A stretch of DNA of 64,000 bases from Chlamydiifrater phoenicopteri (GCF_902807005.1 NZ_LR777658.1:372001-436000); one strand, 5' to 3'; shown: positions 37,074 through 48,359, counted from the first letter of the stretch. Notes: generated by a model from the sequence alone, not told the origin. Made by a program: numbers and translations.

Positions 37074-39464
37074 TTATCGAAAATGTCCTCTTTTCTTATT
37101 CAAAACAATCTCGTTTTTCGCATTTCTCTTATCTAAAAGTTTATTGGTAGCCCATTGTTGAGCTATACCTAAAATTGTCGAAGATAACCAGTAAAGATTG
37201 AGTCCTGAGGGAAAATTATAAAACATAACGGTGAAGAGCAAAGCCATCATTGTCCCCATGGCTTGTTGCTGTCGTTGTTGTTCCGTAAGCTCCCCGGTCT
37301 TCGAAGTAGTGGAAAGTTTTTGTTGGGCAAACATGACTACCCCCAAAATTATGGGTAATAGGTGTATTTGGTTTCCTATCAGAAAGATGGGGGTCCTCCA
37401 GGAGAAGATGACATCAGGAGCTGTTAAGTTATCTATCCACCCAGGGATGAACGAAGCCCCTCTTAACAAGAACGAAGACTTCAATAAATCAAACATTGCT
37501 ATTAAGAAAGGCAACTGGATTAGCATGGGGAAACACCCCATTAAGGGATTAACCTTATTCTCCTTATATAAAGTCATGATTTCCAGCTGAGCTCTTTTAG
37601 GCTCATGCTTATACTTTTTTTGAATTTCCTGAATATAGGGAGACAGTTTTTGCATGCGTCTCATAGAACGTAGAGACCACGCGTTTAACGGGTATAAGAC
37701 TATTTTTAGAAAAACAGTTAGCAAAATAATAGATATTCCCCAAGATCCTGTTAAAAACTTAAAGAATTTCATTACTAAAAATAGCAGTCTAGCAAAAGGT
37801 TCTGATATGAAACCGAAAACACCTTTGAAAACTAAACAACTGCTATAGTCGGGGGTTTCTCCAGAATCTGTCTTAAAAGTTTTGTCTATCTTAGATAATG
37901 TGGGCTCTGCTAAGGGGCCTGCATAAACTCTAAAAGAGGAGGATTTACCGTCAGAGTTTATGGGCAATAAAATCTCATATCCGGGATATTTCGACTCTGG
38001 ATACTGATTGTTTTTCTTATCAATTAGAGACAGTTTCGTTATCGCGGTAGATCCAGGAACATATAAGGTAGCAAAGCTTTTCGGCGAGGAATCCAAAGGA
38101 GTAATAATTATTCCAAAGTATCCATTAGAATTAAGAACCCACTCAGGATGCGCGCCCGTAGCTGTAGAGGAAGATGCCTTAGCCTTAGGAAGCTTAACTT
38201 TTTCTAAAGAACCTTGTCCTTTTTTTATAGTGCGGTATTTTAGTGCGGGAACGAAAGCTCCTGACATAATTTCTACTTCAGGAATTCCTGATGTAACCCA
38301 CACCTTGTCTTCTCCGTAACGAACATTTAGGTCCACGTTAAAACAATAAGGCTCGTTTATAGGGTCTTTAGGAAGAGAAAACTCTTTCCTTACCCGCCCA
38401 TCTGTGCTTTCGAGAATAAGCTGTGTATTTGTAAAATCTACCAAACGGAAAAATGAAGTTATGGGGTGATCAAAGTTCTCTCCAGAAACTAAATTGAAAG
38501 ATTGGTAGCGGGCGGGCAGCAGTTTTTCAGAATTGTCAAGGCTTCCACGTCTAAGAAGTGGATAATAGCCCCCTATTTGTTCTTGAACCTTTTTCCTGTC
38601 TGCTCCTATGGAAGAAAAGCCAGGGAATGTAGCTTCTTCAGGGTTGGCCTCTGCTAAGGCTCGGTCTGTTTCTATTTCATTGACTATACTGAATTTGTTC
38701 GCATCAGAAACTATCGGTAAATTTATTCCTTCAATAGAACCACTCTTTTCAGAAACTACCAACTGAAGGAATTCATTCTGCAAAACATAGTGATTATCAG
38801 ATCCAGAGTAAGAGGCTTTATCATTTAAGACTACAGCACGAGTCATAGGAAGGTTTAACGCTACTAACCTTTCTTCAATGGTATCGTATACACCCAGAGG
38901 CAGGTAATCGGGCCCAGATCTCCAAAAAACTAAAGAAGTACCTAAAATAGGGAAATCCTTACTGAAAATTTTTCCTTTCTTATATTGCCCCGGAAATACG
39001 AGAGGATCTTTGCCGTTTCTGAACTCGACGACGAGGACAGGAATTTCGGAGTCAACACTTGGAAGAAAAACTTTCCCCATATCTACAACGGAATTCTTAG
39101 ATGCGTTATTTTCATAAAGCAACACGCTAACTCCGTGAAAAGCATAACTCCTTCCAAGGTATCCCCAATCTTTACCTCCACAAGATAGGGAATGGCTAAC
39201 AACTGGATCTTTGCTTAGGGTTAACATGGCATTCCCCAGAACAACTCCTTGTTGTTCAGCAGACTTTTCTGCACCACTATCTTTTTTCCAAGAAACTACC
39301 TTCAGTCCCGAAGACTCTATCTGAGAAAGAACAGAAGATGTCATCTCCCGTTGTTTTTCTGCTATCTGTTTGTATCCATTAAATTCTTTGTAGCCGAAAA
39401 AAAGTTGACATCCGATAAAAGAAGCTCCGACCAATCCTACAAATAAAAAAAACCGTTTATTCAT
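37074..39464 (-). CDS. yidC: Membrane protein insertase YidC
   Basis: A 796-residue Oxa1/YidC insertase, long even for Gram-negative YidC (about 550). It has an N-terminal membrane anchor (residues 5-24), a very large periplasmic domain (about 30-570) and a C-terminal insertase domain of five helices starting near FGFISEPFARLLFLVMKF. That domain includes the hydrophilic-groove Arg region (WSLRSMRRMQKLSP) and NPLMGCFPMLIQLPFL. The N-terminal run GASFIGC is lipobox-like at Cys19, so lipidation cannot be excluded. First gene of a yidC-dnaA pair, 97 bases after lgt on the same strand. Confidence 0.94.
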   Translation of the reverse strand: MNKRFFLFVGLVGASFIGCQLFFGYKEFNGYKQIAEKQREMTSSVLSQIESSGLKVVSWKKDSGAEKSAEQQGVVLGNAMLTLSKDPVVSHSLSCGGKDWGYLGRSYAFHGVSVLLYENNASKNSVVDMGKVFLPSVDSEIPVLVVEFRNGKDPLVFPGQYKKGKIFSKDFPILGTSLVFWRSGPDYLPLGVYDTIEERLVALNLPMTRAVVLNDKASYSGSDNHYVLQNEFLQLVVSEKSGSIEGINLPIVSDANKFSIVNEIETDRALAEANPEEATFPGFSSIGADRKKVQEQIGGYYPLLRRGSLDNSEKLLPARYQSFNLVSGENFDHPITSFFRLVDFTNTQLILESTDGRVRKEFSLPKDPINEPYCFNVDLNVRYGEDKVWVTSGIPEVEIMSGAFVPALKYRTIKKGQGSLEKVKLPKAKASSSTATGAHPEWVLNSNGYFGIIITPLDSSPKSFATLYVPGSTAITKLSLIDKKNNQYPESKYPGYEILLPINSDGKSSSFRVYAGPLAEPTLSKIDKTFKTDSGETPDYSSCLVFKGVFGFISEPFARLLFLVMKFFKFLTGSWGISIILLTVFLKIVLYPLNAWSLRSMRRMQKLSPYIQEIQKKYKHEPKRAQLEIMTLYKENKVNPLMGCFPMLIQLPFLIAMFDLLKSSFLLRGASFIPGWIDNLTAPDVIFSWRTPIFLIGNQIHLLPIILGVVMFAQQKLSTTSKTGELTEQQRQQQAMGTMMALLFTVMFYNFPSGLNLYWLSSTILGIAQQWATNKLLDKRNAKNEIVLNKKRGHFR

Positions 39465-39561
39465 TTAAAATCTCGCTCAATCTAAGGCAAGAAAATATCA
39501 CACTAATGATTTATCCCCCAAACAAGAATCTAAAATAGTTATTAACCTTTTACGACAAACT

Positions 39562-40425
39562 CTATTTAGATAAATAGCGTTGGGAAACTAAGTATCGAAA
39601 AACCAGAACAATCCCTAAAAAAAGAAAAGGTATGGATAGAAGCTGACCCATACTTAACAAAGAGTCTTTAGAAAGAACTATTCCTTGATGAGATTTAAAA
39701 AACTCCGAAATGAAACGAATACAGAAAATGCCTAAAAAAGTTATCCCAGACAAAAACCCTCTACCCAAAAGCAATAAATTTTTATTACTTATTTTTTGAA
39801 GAATAATAAATAAGATTAAGTACCCTACCCCTTCATACAACTGAACAGGATGTCTAGGAATGCCTGGAAGAGCGTCCACAGGATTTTCAAAAGTTATAGC
39901 CCAAGGAAGATTGGAAGGGATTCCTGTAATCTCTTGATTTATGAAATTTCCCACTCTGATCATAAAGGCTGCTATACCTGAAGATACGCATGTAATATCG
40001 AGAACAAAAAGGGTGCTGATGTAAGGGATCTTTTTTCGATAAATATGAGTAAAAATTGGGATCCAAAACAACATTCCTAGGACACCTCCGTGACTAGCTA
40101 ACCCTCCTCTCCACACTTTAATAATTTCTTCTGGATGCTTCACGTAGTAGGGAAGACCATAGCAAAAAACGTATCCCAACCTAGCTCCAATTAGAATAAA
40201 AAAAATCGAAAGCAGCGCAAAATTTTCAAAAGAAGCTTTCACTTCTTTTTCATTACAATTTTTATCCAGCTTTAAAAGAGCTTTAACAGCGAGCCTCACA
40301 CCAAAAAAATATGCAAGAAACATTCCCAAGGAAAATAAAACCCCATACCAGGTCATAGAAATATTCCATTTTTCAGAGATAGTTATGGAACTATGTGGAT
40401 TCCAAGAAAGAGACGAAAAAATCAT
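39562..40425 (-). CDS. lgt: Prolipoprotein diacylglyceryl transferase
   Basis: A 287-residue inner-membrane enzyme that adds diacylglycerol to the lipobox cysteine of prelipoproteins. About seven helices are visible. Key motifs: GLASHGGVLG (His and Gly of the active region, about residue 108), RVGNFINQEITG (the Lgt signature, about residues 157-168) and RHPVQLYE. It lies upstream of yidC on the minus strand and is divergent from a small membrane protein gene. Confidence 0.95.
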   Translation of the reverse strand: MIFSSLSWNPHSSITISEKWNISMTWYGVLFSLGMFLAYFFGVRLAVKALLKLDKNCNEKEVKASFENFALLSIFFILIGARLGYVFCYGLPYYVKHPEEIIKVWRGGLASHGGVLGMLFWIPIFTHIYRKKIPYISTLFVLDITCVSSGIAAFMIRVGNFINQEITGIPSNLPWAITFENPVDALPGIPRHPVQLYEGVGYLILFIILQKISNKNLLLLGRGFLSGITFLGIFCIRFISEFFKSHQGIVLSKDSLLSMGQLLSIPFLFLGIVLVFRYLVSQRYLSK

Positions 40426-40513
40426 TTAAGGGGTCCTATATTTTTAAATTTTTAAGGAATGAAAAGGAAAAACTGTGTTATAAGCTCCTTATTTCTCAGC
40501 CCTGTATTTTATA

Positions 40514-40963
40514 ATGTCTCCTAATAAAGATAAAATTTTAATATCCACGCCAGGCTTTCTTTGGTTGTTTGGCGGGATTAATTTGACCAAAGGGGCTCTG
40601 CTTCTTTTTATCAAAACCAATTCGAACGAACTCCCTGTTTACGGCTTTTTAACTATTCTAGCCATCTTGTTGGGCAAAGCTAAATATCGCTTTTGCTTGT
40701 CTAAGACTGTGGAAAGACAGCTTTTAAAAGCTTTTTCTGTCCCAGAAAAACTTTCCTGCATAAATTTTCTAAGGGATACTTTTGTTTCAAAAAAAATGGC
40801 AGCCATATTCATTATTGCTGCTTCATCTGCCGTTATTTGCAGTCAAATATCTCACCTTCCAACACTATTCTTTGTACGCCTTACTGTAGGAACCGCTCTT
40901 TTAAGAGCTGCTTTCGCTTATTTAACTCCAATCTCCGCAGGGAAAACTCCTTCTTACCGATGA
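40514..40963 (+). CDS. Small membrane protein, CT101-like
   Basis: A 149-residue protein with two hydrophobic pairs (about residues 12-55 and 93-140) joined by a basic loop. Unknown function. Its stop codon overlaps the acpS start (ATGA), so the two genes are translationally coupled, as with CT101-CT100. The bilobed regions would also fit an Inc protein, but coupling to a housekeeping gene makes that uncertain. Confidence 0.7.
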   Translation: MSPNKDKILISTPGFLWLFGGINLTKGALLLFIKTNSNELPVYGFLTILAILLGKAKYRFCLSKTVERQLLKAFSVPEKLSCINFLRDTFVSKKMAAIFIIAASSAVICSQISHLPTLFFVRLTVGTALLRAAFAYLTPISAGKTPSYR

Positions 40964-41352
40964 TTGCACAAAACATTCTAGGAATAGGCACAGATATTAT
41001 TGAAATTCAAAGAATCGAGAAGGCTGTGCTTAAATTTGGAGATAGATTTTTAAACAGAGTTTTTACGGAACCTGAACTTATTTACTGCTTTTCTTTACAG
41101 AACCCCTTCCCCTCTTTAGCTGCGCGATTTTCCGCCAAAGAAGCCGCAGCAAAAGCCGTTGGAACAGGCATAACTAAAGAGTTATCTTGGAGGGATATTG
41201 AGATTATCAAGACAAACGGAAAGCCAACAATTCAGTTAAGAAACAACTTTATGCTCCACGCTCAAAAACCCCTCTTTCACCTTTCCTTAAGCCACAGCAA
41301 AGAGTATGCTACCGCCACCGCGATAGCCTTTGTTTCTTCCAACGCTCAATAA
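40960..41352 (+). CDS. acpS: Holo-ACP synthase
   Basis: A 130-residue enzyme that moves 4'-phosphopantetheine from CoA to the Ser of AcpP. The start is placed at the ATG giving MIAQNILGIGTDIIEI; the longer reading frame upstream overlaps the previous gene and is not family-like. GIGTDIIEI (residues 7-15) and FSAKEAAAKAVGTG (about residues 57-70) hold the Mg2+ and CoA-binding residues. It ends 3 bases before the convergent trxB stop, so there is no room for a separate terminator. Confidence 0.95.
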   Translation: MIAQNILGIGTDIIEIQRIEKAVLKFGDRFLNRVFTEPELIYCFSLQNPFPSLAARFSAKEAAAKAVGTGITKELSWRDIEIIKTNGKPTIQLRNNFMLHAQKPLFHLSLSHSKEYATATAIAFVSSNAQ

Positions 41353-41355
41353 ATC

Positions 41356-42291
41356 CTAATGAAGAAAAGACTCAGCTTCCAGAGCAGCCATACACCCACT
41401 TCCAGCCGCAGTGATAGCTTGGCGATATACTTTATCTTGAACATCTCCAGCAGCAAAAACCCCCCTAACAGAAGTTTGAGTTGTTCCAGGTTTTGTGAGT
41501 ATATACCCCTGATCATCTAGCTCTAAGGCCCCCCTTAAAAAAGCAGTGTTTGGCTGATGACCGATAGCAAAAAATACTCCGCCAGCATCAAAAGATTTTT
41601 TTTCTTTCGACACGTTGTTGAATATCTCAACAGAACGAACAACTGTGTCTCCGGATATAGATACAACCTCAGAGTTCCATAAGACAGTTATTTTGGGATT
41701 ATTGCGTAACTTCTCCTGCATAACTTTCGACGCCCTAAGAGAATCCCTTCTATGAACTAGGTAAACTCGACTCCCATACCTGGTAAGAAATATGGCTTCT
41801 TCCGCAGCAGAATCTCCCCCGCCTATGACAAATAAATTTTTGTCTTTGAAAATGGGCGCCGCCCCATCACACACAGCGCACGCCGTAACACCCTTTTGCC
41901 AAAACTCCCCCTCTTTAGCTCCAGGAATATCCAGTTTTTTAGCAGAAGCTCCAGTTGCTATTATGCACGAATCACAGGTGTAAACTTCATCTCCAGAATA
42001 AATTTTAAATGGAGTTGTAGAAAAGTCCACAGAATCAACATCCCTAGGCAAAACCTTTGTTCCGTAGACCTCTGCTTGCTTTTTCATTGAAGTCATCAAA
42101 TCTGCTCCAAACACGCCGTCAGGAAATCCTGGAAAATTTTCTACTTTGGTAGTGGTCATCAGCTGCCCCCCGGCAATTCCCTGTAAAAACCCTTCAAATA
42201 AAACGGGCTGCAAAAGTGCTCTGGAAGCATATATTGCTGCCGTATACCCCGCTGGGCCAGACCCTATAATAATAATTTTTGAATGACTCAT
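41356..42291 (-). CDS. trxB: Thioredoxin reductase
   Basis: A 311-residue FAD/NADPH enzyme. FAD-binding [14 protein letters not shown] (about residues 9-22) sits at the N-terminus. The redox pair is CAVC (about residues 137-140), NADPH-binding [10 protein letters not shown] follows, and the C-terminal FAD motif GVFAAGDV is intact. Start chosen at the ATG with GGAGA upstream; a 15-codon extension to 42336 lacks family similarity. It is divergent from rpsA, 182 bases away. Confidence 0.96.
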   Translation of the reverse strand: MSHSKIIIIGSGPAGYTAAIYASRALLQPVLFEGFLQGIAGGQLMTTTKVENFPGFPDGVFGADLMTSMKKQAEVYGTKVLPRDVDSVDFSTTPFKIYSGDEVYTCDSCIIATGASAKKLDIPGAKEGEFWQKGVTACAVCDGAAPIFKDKNLFVIGGGDSAAEEAIFLTRYGSRVYLVHRRDSLRASKVMQEKLRNNPKITVLWNSEVVSISGDTVVRSVEIFNNVSKEKKSFDAGGVFFAIGHQPNTAFLRGALELDDQGYILTKPGTTQTSVRGVFAAGDVQDKVYRQAITAAGSGCMAALEAESFLH

Positions 42292-42393
42292 TCGTTCTCC
42301 GTAACCAGGTTTAGATAAAGCGTTTGCAAAATACAAACTTTAAAGAAAATGAAACTATTTTTTAAGGTAAATAGAATAAAAAATTTGTCGAAG

Positions 42394-42414
42394 AAGGCAG
42401 CCCTTGCCTTTTTT
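42394..42414 (+). terminator. Terminator-like hairpin in the rpsA upstream region
   Basis: A 6-base-pair stem (AAGGCA / TGCCTT) with a five-base loop is followed by TTTT on the + strand, 60 bases before the rpsA start codon. No gene ends before it on the + strand, since the neighbour trxB is divergent. It could be an attenuator in a longer rpsA leader, or simply insulate the gap. A weak promoter-like pair TTTACA-N17-TGTAGT lies after it, near 42425-42453. Confidence 0.4.
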
Positions 42415-42473
42415 AAGGTTAATATTTACACTGTCTCTTTTGACTTTTGTAGTTTTTAGGAGAATAACAATAA

Positions 42474-44258
42474 ATGCCAAAACAATCCGAATACACCTGG
42501 GGATCCAGTAAAATTCTTGACGATGTCGAGTTTTTAGCGAGCGATATGCAGGAGTTTGAAAACCTCCTCTATTCCAATCACGGAATCAAACATGAAGACA
42601 ACGAACCTGAAGAAAAAATCCTTCCTGGAGCTATTCTTAGAGGTATCGTTGTTGACATCAATAAGGACTTCGTTGTTGTTGACGTTGGGTTAAAGTCTGA
42701 AGGCGTGGTTCCTATGGCGGAATTTGTGGACTCCTCCGAGGGATTAGCCTTGGGCGCTGAAGTCGAGGTTTACTTAGACCAGGCGGAAGACGACGAAGGG
42801 AAGGTGGTTCTTTCTAGAGAGAAAGCTACACGTCAACGTCAGTGGGAGTATATTTTAACTCACTGCGAAGAAGGATCTATCGTCAAAGGACAGATCGTTC
42901 GAAAGGTCAAGGGCGGGCTTATGGTAGACATTGGCATGGAAGCCTTCTTGCCCGGATCACAGATAGACAATAAGAAAATTAAGAATCTCGATGATTATGT
43001 CGGCAAGGTTTGCGAATTCAAGATTTTAAAAATAAATGTCGAGCGAAGGAATGTAGTTGTTTCTAGAAGAGAACTTCTCGAAGCTGAAAGAATTTCTAAG
43101 AAGGCCGAGTTAATCGAGAAAATTGTTGTCGGAGAAAGACGTAAAGGGATTGTCAAAAACATTACTGACTTTGGCGTTTTCTTGGACCTAGATGGAATAG
43201 ATGGGTTGCTTCATATCACAGATATGACTTGGAAAAGAATTAAGCATCCCTCTGAAATGGTCGAGCTAAACCAAGAACTGGAAGTCGTAATTTTAAGTGT
43301 TGATAAAGAGAAAGGTCGAGTAGCTCTCGGGTTGAAACAAAAAGAACACAACCCTTGGGAAGACATAGAAAAGAGATATCCTCCAGGAAAACGTGTGACA
43401 GGGAAGATTGTAAAACTCCTCCCTTATGGAGCTTTCATAGAAATAGAGGACGGCATTGAAGGCTTGATCCACGTCTCCGAAATGTCTTGGGTGAAAAATG
43501 TTATTGATCCTAGCGAAGTTGTAAATAAAGGCGATGAAGTCGAGGCGGTGGTTCTATCTATTCAAAAAGACGAAGGAAAAATTTCTCTCGGCCTGAAGCA
43601 AACTGAGCACAACCCATGGGATAACATCGAAGCAAAGTATCCTATAGGCTTGCAAGTTCAGGCGGAAATCAAAAATTTGACCAACTATGGAGCCTTTGTA
43701 GAATTAGAGCCCGGAATAGAAGGCTTGATCCACATTTCCGATATGAGTTGGATAAGAAAGGTTTCCCACCCTTCAGAGCTTTTCAAAAAAGGCAACAAGG
43801 TTGAAGCTGTTATTCTTTCCGTAGATAAAGAAAGCAAGAAAATCACCTTGGGTGTAAAGCAGTTAAGCTCTAATCCCTGGGATGAAATTGAAGAAATTAT
43901 TCCTCCTGGATCAGTCGTGACCGGAGTTGTAACGAAAATCACAGCCTTTGGAGCCTTTGTAGAATTGCAAAATGGAATCGAGGGACTAATTCATGTTTCC
44001 GAGCTTTCTGATCAAGCCTTTTCTAAGGTAGAGGATGTTGTTTCTGTCGGGGACTCTGTTACCGCTAGAGTTTTAAAACTAGATCCTGAGCATAAAAAGG
44101 TTTCTCTTTCCATCAAAGAGCAGTCTAGTAAATCTAGCGCAGCCTTTGATAAAGACAATATTGTCATAGAAAACCTCTCCGAAGATGATTCTGAAGAGAT
44201 GCTCGATGAAGAAGATCTTTCCTCTACAAAAAAAGGTAGAAAAAAGAAAACTAAGTAG
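42474..44258 (+). CDS. rpsA: 30S ribosomal protein S1
   Basis: A 594-residue RNA-binding ribosomal protein with six S1 (OB-fold) repeats beginning at about residues 48, 134, 220, 305, 390 and 478. The last four carry the recurring FGxFxxLxxGIxGLxHxS pattern that marks RNA-binding S1 repeats. The C-terminal 40 residues are acidic then lysine-rich. Six repeats and the length fit Gram-negative S1. AGGAG precedes the ATG by 12 bases. It is followed by a strong terminator before nusA. Confidence 0.96.
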   Translation: MPKQSEYTWGSSKILDDVEFLASDMQEFENLLYSNHGIKHEDNEPEEKILPGAILRGIVVDINKDFVVVDVGLKSEGVVPMAEFVDSSEGLALGAEVEVYLDQAEDDEGKVVLSREKATRQRQWEYILTHCEEGSIVKGQIVRKVKGGLMVDIGMEAFLPGSQIDNKKIKNLDDYVGKVCEFKILKINVERRNVVVSRRELLEAERISKKAELIEKIVVGERRKGIVKNITDFGVFLDLDGIDGLLHITDMTWKRIKHPSEMVELNQELEVVILSVDKEKGRVALGLKQKEHNPWEDIEKRYPPGKRVTGKIVKLLPYGAFIEIEDGIEGLIHVSEMSWVKNVIDPSEVVNKGDEVEAVVLSIQKDEGKISLGLKQTEHNPWDNIEAKYPIGLQVQAEIKNLTNYGAFVELEPGIEGLIHISDMSWIRKVSHPSELFKKGNKVEAVILSVDKESKKITLGVKQLSSNPWDEIEEIIPPGSVVTGVVTKITAFGAFVELQNGIEGLIHVSELSDQAFSKVEDVVSVGDSVTARVLKLDPEHKKVSLSIKEQSSKSSAAFDKDNIVIENLSEDDSEEMLDEEDLSSTKKGRKKKTK

Positions 44259-44269
44259 TTGTATCATCT

Positions 44270-44313
44270 GTTGTGTTCCAAGGAGTTCGCCCCCTTGGAC
44301 ACAACTTTATTTT
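44270..44313 (+). terminator. Rho-independent terminator after rpsA
   Basis: A 13-base-pair GC-containing stem (GTTGTGT plus CCAAGG against CCTTGGACACAAC, with one bulged T on the left arm) is followed by TTTATTTT. It begins 12 bases after the rpsA stop and lies before nusA, so nusA likely has its own promoter or depends on read-through. Confidence 0.85.
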
Positions 44314-44342
44314 AAAAATACTTTCCTTACCCAGGGAGACAA

Positions 44343-45647
44343 ATGAATAAAGATCTTGTGGCTATCTTCGATTACATGGAAAGAGAGAAAGGTATCAATC
44401 GTTCCACTGTTATTGGAGCTATAGAGGTTGCTTTGAAAACAGCAGCAAAAAAAAGCTTGAGAGATGAAGCCAATGTATCTGTGAATATTAATCCTCGAAC
44501 GGGAGATATAGAAGTCTTCTGCGAGAAAGAAATTGTTGACGTTTGTAAAAATCCAAGCAAAGAAATTTCTTTAGACAAAGCTAGAGAATATGATCCTGAC
44601 TCTGAGATCGGCCAATACATAGATGTTCCCTTCTTTTCAGAAAACTTTGGAAGAATTGCAGCACACGCTGCCAGACAGATCATCAGTCAAAAACTGCGTC
44701 ATGCGGAAAGAGATGTAATTTATGAAGAGTATCGTCATAGAATAAACGAAATCATCTCTGGAGTAGTTAAACGCTTTTCTAAAGGCTCTAATTTGATTGT
44801 CGATTTGGGCAAAGTCGAAGCACTTCTTCCAGCCAGGTTTTATCCTAAAACGGACAAATATAAAGTTGGTGATAAAATTTATGCTCTTCTTTACGAGGTT
44901 CAAGAGCTGGACAACGGTGGGGCAGAGGTCATTCTAAGTCGCAGCCATCCGGAATTTGTTCGCCAATTGTTCCAGCAAGAAGTTCCTGAGTTAGAAGATG
45001 GGGTTGTCGAAATAGTAAAAATCGCCAGAGAGGCCGGGTATCGAACTAAGCTGGCCGTTCGCTCTACCGACCCTAAAACAGATCCTGTGGGCGCTTTTGT
45101 GGGAATGCGCGGAGTTCGGGTTAAAAATATTATTCGAGAGCTTAATGAAGAAAAAATAGATATTGTCAACTACTCTTCCTCCCCTGTAGAAATGTTGCAA
45201 AACCTTTTACTCCCTATAGAAATTCAAAAAATAGCTATTTTAGAAGACGATAAAGTTGTTGCCATAGTCGTTAATGATTCAGATTATGCCACTGTTATTG
45301 GGAAAAAAGGCATTAACGCTAGACTCATTAGTCAAATTCTTGGCTACGAATTAGAAGTTCAAAGAATGAGTGAATATAATAAGCTTCTAGAAATTCAACG
45401 ACTTCAATTGGCCGAGTTTGAAAACCCAGAGTTAGATAAGCCTCTAGACGTGGAAAATATTAGCAAGCTAGTGGTCCAGAATCTGGTACAGGCAGGATAT
45501 GACACTATAAGAAAAGTTTTGTTGGCTAATGCTAGCGAACTAGCTTCTGTCCCCGGGATTAGTTTAGACCTTGCTTATAAAATTCTTGAGCAAGTCAGTA
45601 AACATGGAGAGCATAAAATTGACGAAAAACCTAAAACTGAAGATTAA
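44343..45647 (+). CDS. nusA: Transcription elongation/termination factor NusA
   Basis: A 434-residue protein. An N-terminal RNA-polymerase-binding domain (about 1-125) is followed by an S1 domain (about 135-200, starting [17 protein letters not shown]), two KH domains (about 205-345, with [11 protein letters not shown] and [10 protein letters not shown]) and one C-terminal helix-hairpin-helix-like segment (about 365-425). It lacks the second acidic repeat of the long E. coli form. Good ribosome-binding site (AGGGAGACAAATG). The infB start lies 44 bases inside its 3' end. Confidence 0.95.
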   Translation: MNKDLVAIFDYMEREKGINRSTVIGAIEVALKTAAKKSLRDEANVSVNINPRTGDIEVFCEKEIVDVCKNPSKEISLDKAREYDPDSEIGQYIDVPFFSENFGRIAAHAARQIISQKLRHAERDVIYEEYRHRINEIISGVVKRFSKGSNLIVDLGKVEALLPARFYPKTDKYKVGDKIYALLYEVQELDNGGAEVILSRSHPEFVRQLFQQEVPELEDGVVEIVKIAREAGYRTKLAVRSTDPKTDPVGAFVGMRGVRVKNIIRELNEEKIDIVNYSSSPVEMLQNLLLPIEIQKIAILEDDKVVAIVVNDSDYATVIGKKGINARLISQILGYELEVQRMSEYNKLLEIQRLQLAEFENPELDKPLDVENISKLVVQNLVQAGYDTIRKVLLANASELASVPGISLDLAYKILEQVSKHGEHKIDEKPKTED

Positions 45648-48348
45648 AAATTCAAAACTGACTAAAGCCGCTGGATTAGATAAGCTTAAAGCAAAGCTTG
45701 CTCAAGCCGGTTCTGAAGCGAAACCTCAGGAAGAAAAAAGCGGAGTGAAGTCCGCAAAAAGCAAGTCAGCCAAGATCACACAGGAAAGTGCTGAGTCTGC
45801 GTCTTCTTCCTCTTCAACTTTAACGGTAGAGTCAGGCTTCGGAGAAAGCTCTCCCCCTCGTCGTATTCGCGCAAAATCAAAGTCTTCGTTTACTGCACTG
45901 GAAGAAGCTATTATTCCTCAGGAAGAACCCCAGCAATCCTTGGAGGTGGAAAGCTCTTTGGAGCAGCAAGAGGAGGCCCTTCCTGAGGTGTCGCCCTCTC
46001 CTTCTAAGGAAGTATCTCCTTTAGAAAACAGCTTTACTCCTGATGAGTCCTCTAATGAAGAAGCCGTTTCTGAAGGGTTGGAGAAGGAGGAGTTTCAAGA
46101 AACACCAACGATTGCTTCTACCACAATTGAGAAGGCGGAACAAAAGACTCCTTCCATTCAACAAGAGTCTTCTGTCGAGAAAAAACCTGCCAAAGTTACT
46201 ATTAAATCTAAATTTGGCCCTACAGGAAAACACATCAACCACCTCCTCTCCAAAGTCTACAATAATAAAAGTGATAGCTCAGACGCCTCAGAGCCATCTT
46301 CAACACAAGTCTCAGCAGAAGCTTCAGAGGAGGGCTCCTCTCCAGCTTCTCCCTCAAAGAAAACAGATTTATCGGCAGGAGCGGGAAATAATAGCAGAGG
46401 ATTTCTTAGGAAGGACTCGAAAAAATCTATACCAGAGTTTAGAGATGGTAGAAAAAAATCTTCGGAATCCGTCAAATCTTTTTCTGGCAGGGATCGGTAC
46501 GGTCTAAATGAAGGTAGCGATGATGACAAGTGGCGAAAAAAGCGAACCAAACAGAAAAAGTCTTATGAAGACCACGTCGTGCAACGCCCTACTTCTATTA
46601 AAGTCCCTCTCCCCATTACTGTGAAAGATTTAGCTGCTGAGATGAAGCTTAAAGCCTCGGAGCTTATTCAAAAGATGTTTATACATGGTATGACCTACGT
46701 TGTGAATGACGTTTTGGATGACGAAACAACTGTTCAGTTCATTGGATCTGAATTTGGATGTACCGTAGAAATAGATCACTCCGAAAAGGAAAAGATTCAG
46801 GTAGTATCTAACTCTGTTAAGGAAGAGGTTAATGAAACTTCTCCGGAAAAACTAGCAATTAGACCCCCTGTAGTGGCTTTTATGGGACATGTTGACCACG
46901 GAAAAACTAGTCTTATAGATGCTCTGAGAAAAAGTAATATAGCTTCAGGCGAAGCCGGAGCCATAACTCAGCATATGGGAGCCTTTCGTTGTTCTACTCC
47001 CGTGGGAGATATCACTATCTTAGACACCCCTGGACACGAGGCTTTCTCAGCCATGAGAGCTCGAGGGGCTGAGATCTGCGACATTGTTGTTCTAGTCGTC
47101 GCTGGAGACGAAGGAATTAAAGAACAAACAACGGAGGCTATCAAGCATGCTTTAACCGCCGGGATTGTCATTGTTGTCGCCATTAATAAAGCAGATAAAC
47201 CCAATTTTAATGCTGAGAATGTGTACCGACAATTATCCGAGTTCAATCTTTTACCAGAAGCTTGGGGTGGAACGACCGCTACTGTAAACACCTCAGCCAA
47301 GACCGGAGAAGGCCTTACAGAACTACTGGAAATGTTAGCTTTACAAGCTGAGGTTCTAGAGTTAAAAGCAGATCCTAGCAACAGAGCCAGAGGCTTGGTT
47401 ATTGAGTCCGAATTACACAAAGGATTAGGACATGTTGCAACAGTTTTAGTCCAAAATGGAACTCTACGGGTCGGAGATTCTTTGGTATTCAACGATTGCT
47501 ACGGAAGAATAAAAACTATGCATGACGAGCACAATCATTCCATGAAAGAAGCTTGTCCCGCTACCCCAGCGTTAATCACCGGACTTTCTGGAATTCCTAA
47601 AGCTGGTGACCCTTTTGTTGTGGTAAAGAATGAAAAAACAGCAAAAGAGATTATCGAAGCCAGAATTGCTGGTAAGCAGAGATTTGCTCTTCAACAAAAG
47701 CGTAATCTTTCTTTTGACGCTTTGCTCCAAAACAGAAAGGTGTTGAAACTTATTGTTAAAGCAGACGTACAAGGATCTATAGAAGCTTTAGTGGGATCCA
47801 TAGCAAAGATAAAATCTGATAAAGTGAAGGTAGACATTGTTTCTACCGGAGTTGGAGAAATTTCAGAGTCGGATATTCGTTTAGCCGCAGCTTCTAAGAC
47901 AACTATATTAGGTTTTCATACTTCAATAGAAAGTCATGCAGAGCCTCTTATTAAAAGTCTCGGAGTTCGAGTAAAGCTACACGATATCATCTACCACGCC
48001 ATCGATGACGTGGAAGCAATGATGGCCGATTTATTAGATCCTATTATGGAGGAAAAGCCTCTGGGTTCTGCAGAAATTAAAGAAATTTTCAAATCATCTC
48101 AGTTAGGATGTATCTACGGCTGTTTAGTAGTTGAAGGCAGCATCGTAAGAAATCAAAAAGTTAATTTGGTGCGAAATAAAGAGGTTATCTGGAAGGGCTC
48201 CATATCTTCTCTGAAACGAATTAAAGAAGATGTTCGAGAAGTAAAGAAGGGGCTTGAATGTGGCGTACTGCTGGATGGATATGGATTAGCTAAAATTGGC
48301 GACACCATTCAATGTTACGAGATTATTTACCACCCTCAAAAACTGTAG
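45604..48348 (+). CDS. infB: Translation initiation factor IF-2
   Basis: A 914-residue GTPase that places initiator tRNA. The start is taken at the ATG giving [15 protein letters not shown], which matches chlamydial IF-2 N-termini and lies inside the 3' end of nusA; the longer frame from 45571 is unlikely. Residues to about 340 are low-complexity Ser/Glu/Lys. GTPase motifs follow: GHVDHGKTS (about 432-440), [12 protein letters not shown] and SAKTGEG. Domains II and III come next, then the C-terminal tRNA-binding domain. Full length. Confidence 0.96.
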   Translation: MESIKLTKNLKLKIKNSKLTKAAGLDKLKAKLAQAGSEAKPQEEKSGVKSAKSKSAKITQESAESASSSSSTLTVESGFGESSPPRRIRAKSKSSFTALEEAIIPQEEPQQSLEVESSLEQQEEALPEVSPSPSKEVSPLENSFTPDESSNEEAVSEGLEKEEFQETPTIASTTIEKAEQKTPSIQQESSVEKKPAKVTIKSKFGPTGKHINHLLSKVYNNKSDSSDASEPSSTQVSAEASEEGSSPASPSKKTDLSAGAGNNSRGFLRKDSKKSIPEFRDGRKKSSESVKSFSGRDRYGLNEGSDDDKWRKKRTKQKKSYEDHVVQRPTSIKVPLPITVKDLAAEMKLKASELIQKMFIHGMTYVVNDVLDDETTVQFIGSEFGCTVEIDHSEKEKIQVVSNSVKEEVNETSPEKLAIRPPVVAFMGHVDHGKTSLIDALRKSNIASGEAGAITQHMGAFRCSTPVGDITILDTPGHEAFSAMRARGAEICDIVVLVVAGDEGIKEQTTEAIKHALTAGIVIVVAINKADKPNFNAENVYRQLSEFNLLPEAWGGTTATVNTSAKTGEGLTELLEMLALQAEVLELKADPSNRARGLVIESELHKGLGHVATVLVQNGTLRVGDSLVFNDCYGRIKTMHDEHNHSMKEACPATPALITGLSGIPKAGDPFVVVKNEKTAKEIIEARIAGKQRFALQQKRNLSFDALLQNRKVLKLIVKADVQGSIEALVGSIAKIKSDKVKVDIVSTGVGEISESDIRLAAASKTTILGFHTSIESHAEPLIKSLGVRVKLHDIIYHAIDDVEAMMADLLDPIMEEKPLGSAEIKEIFKSSQLGCIYGCLVVEGSIVRNQKVNLVRNKEVIWKGSISSLKRIKEDVREVKKGLECGVLLDGYGLAKIGDTIQCYEIIYHPQKL

Positions 48349-48359
48349 TAAAAATCCTT

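Noticed and set aside
35000..37100. Chromosomal origin next to the dnaA paralogue
   Set aside because: No cluster of DnaA boxes seen in the flanking gaps, and the gene is the second dnaA copy.
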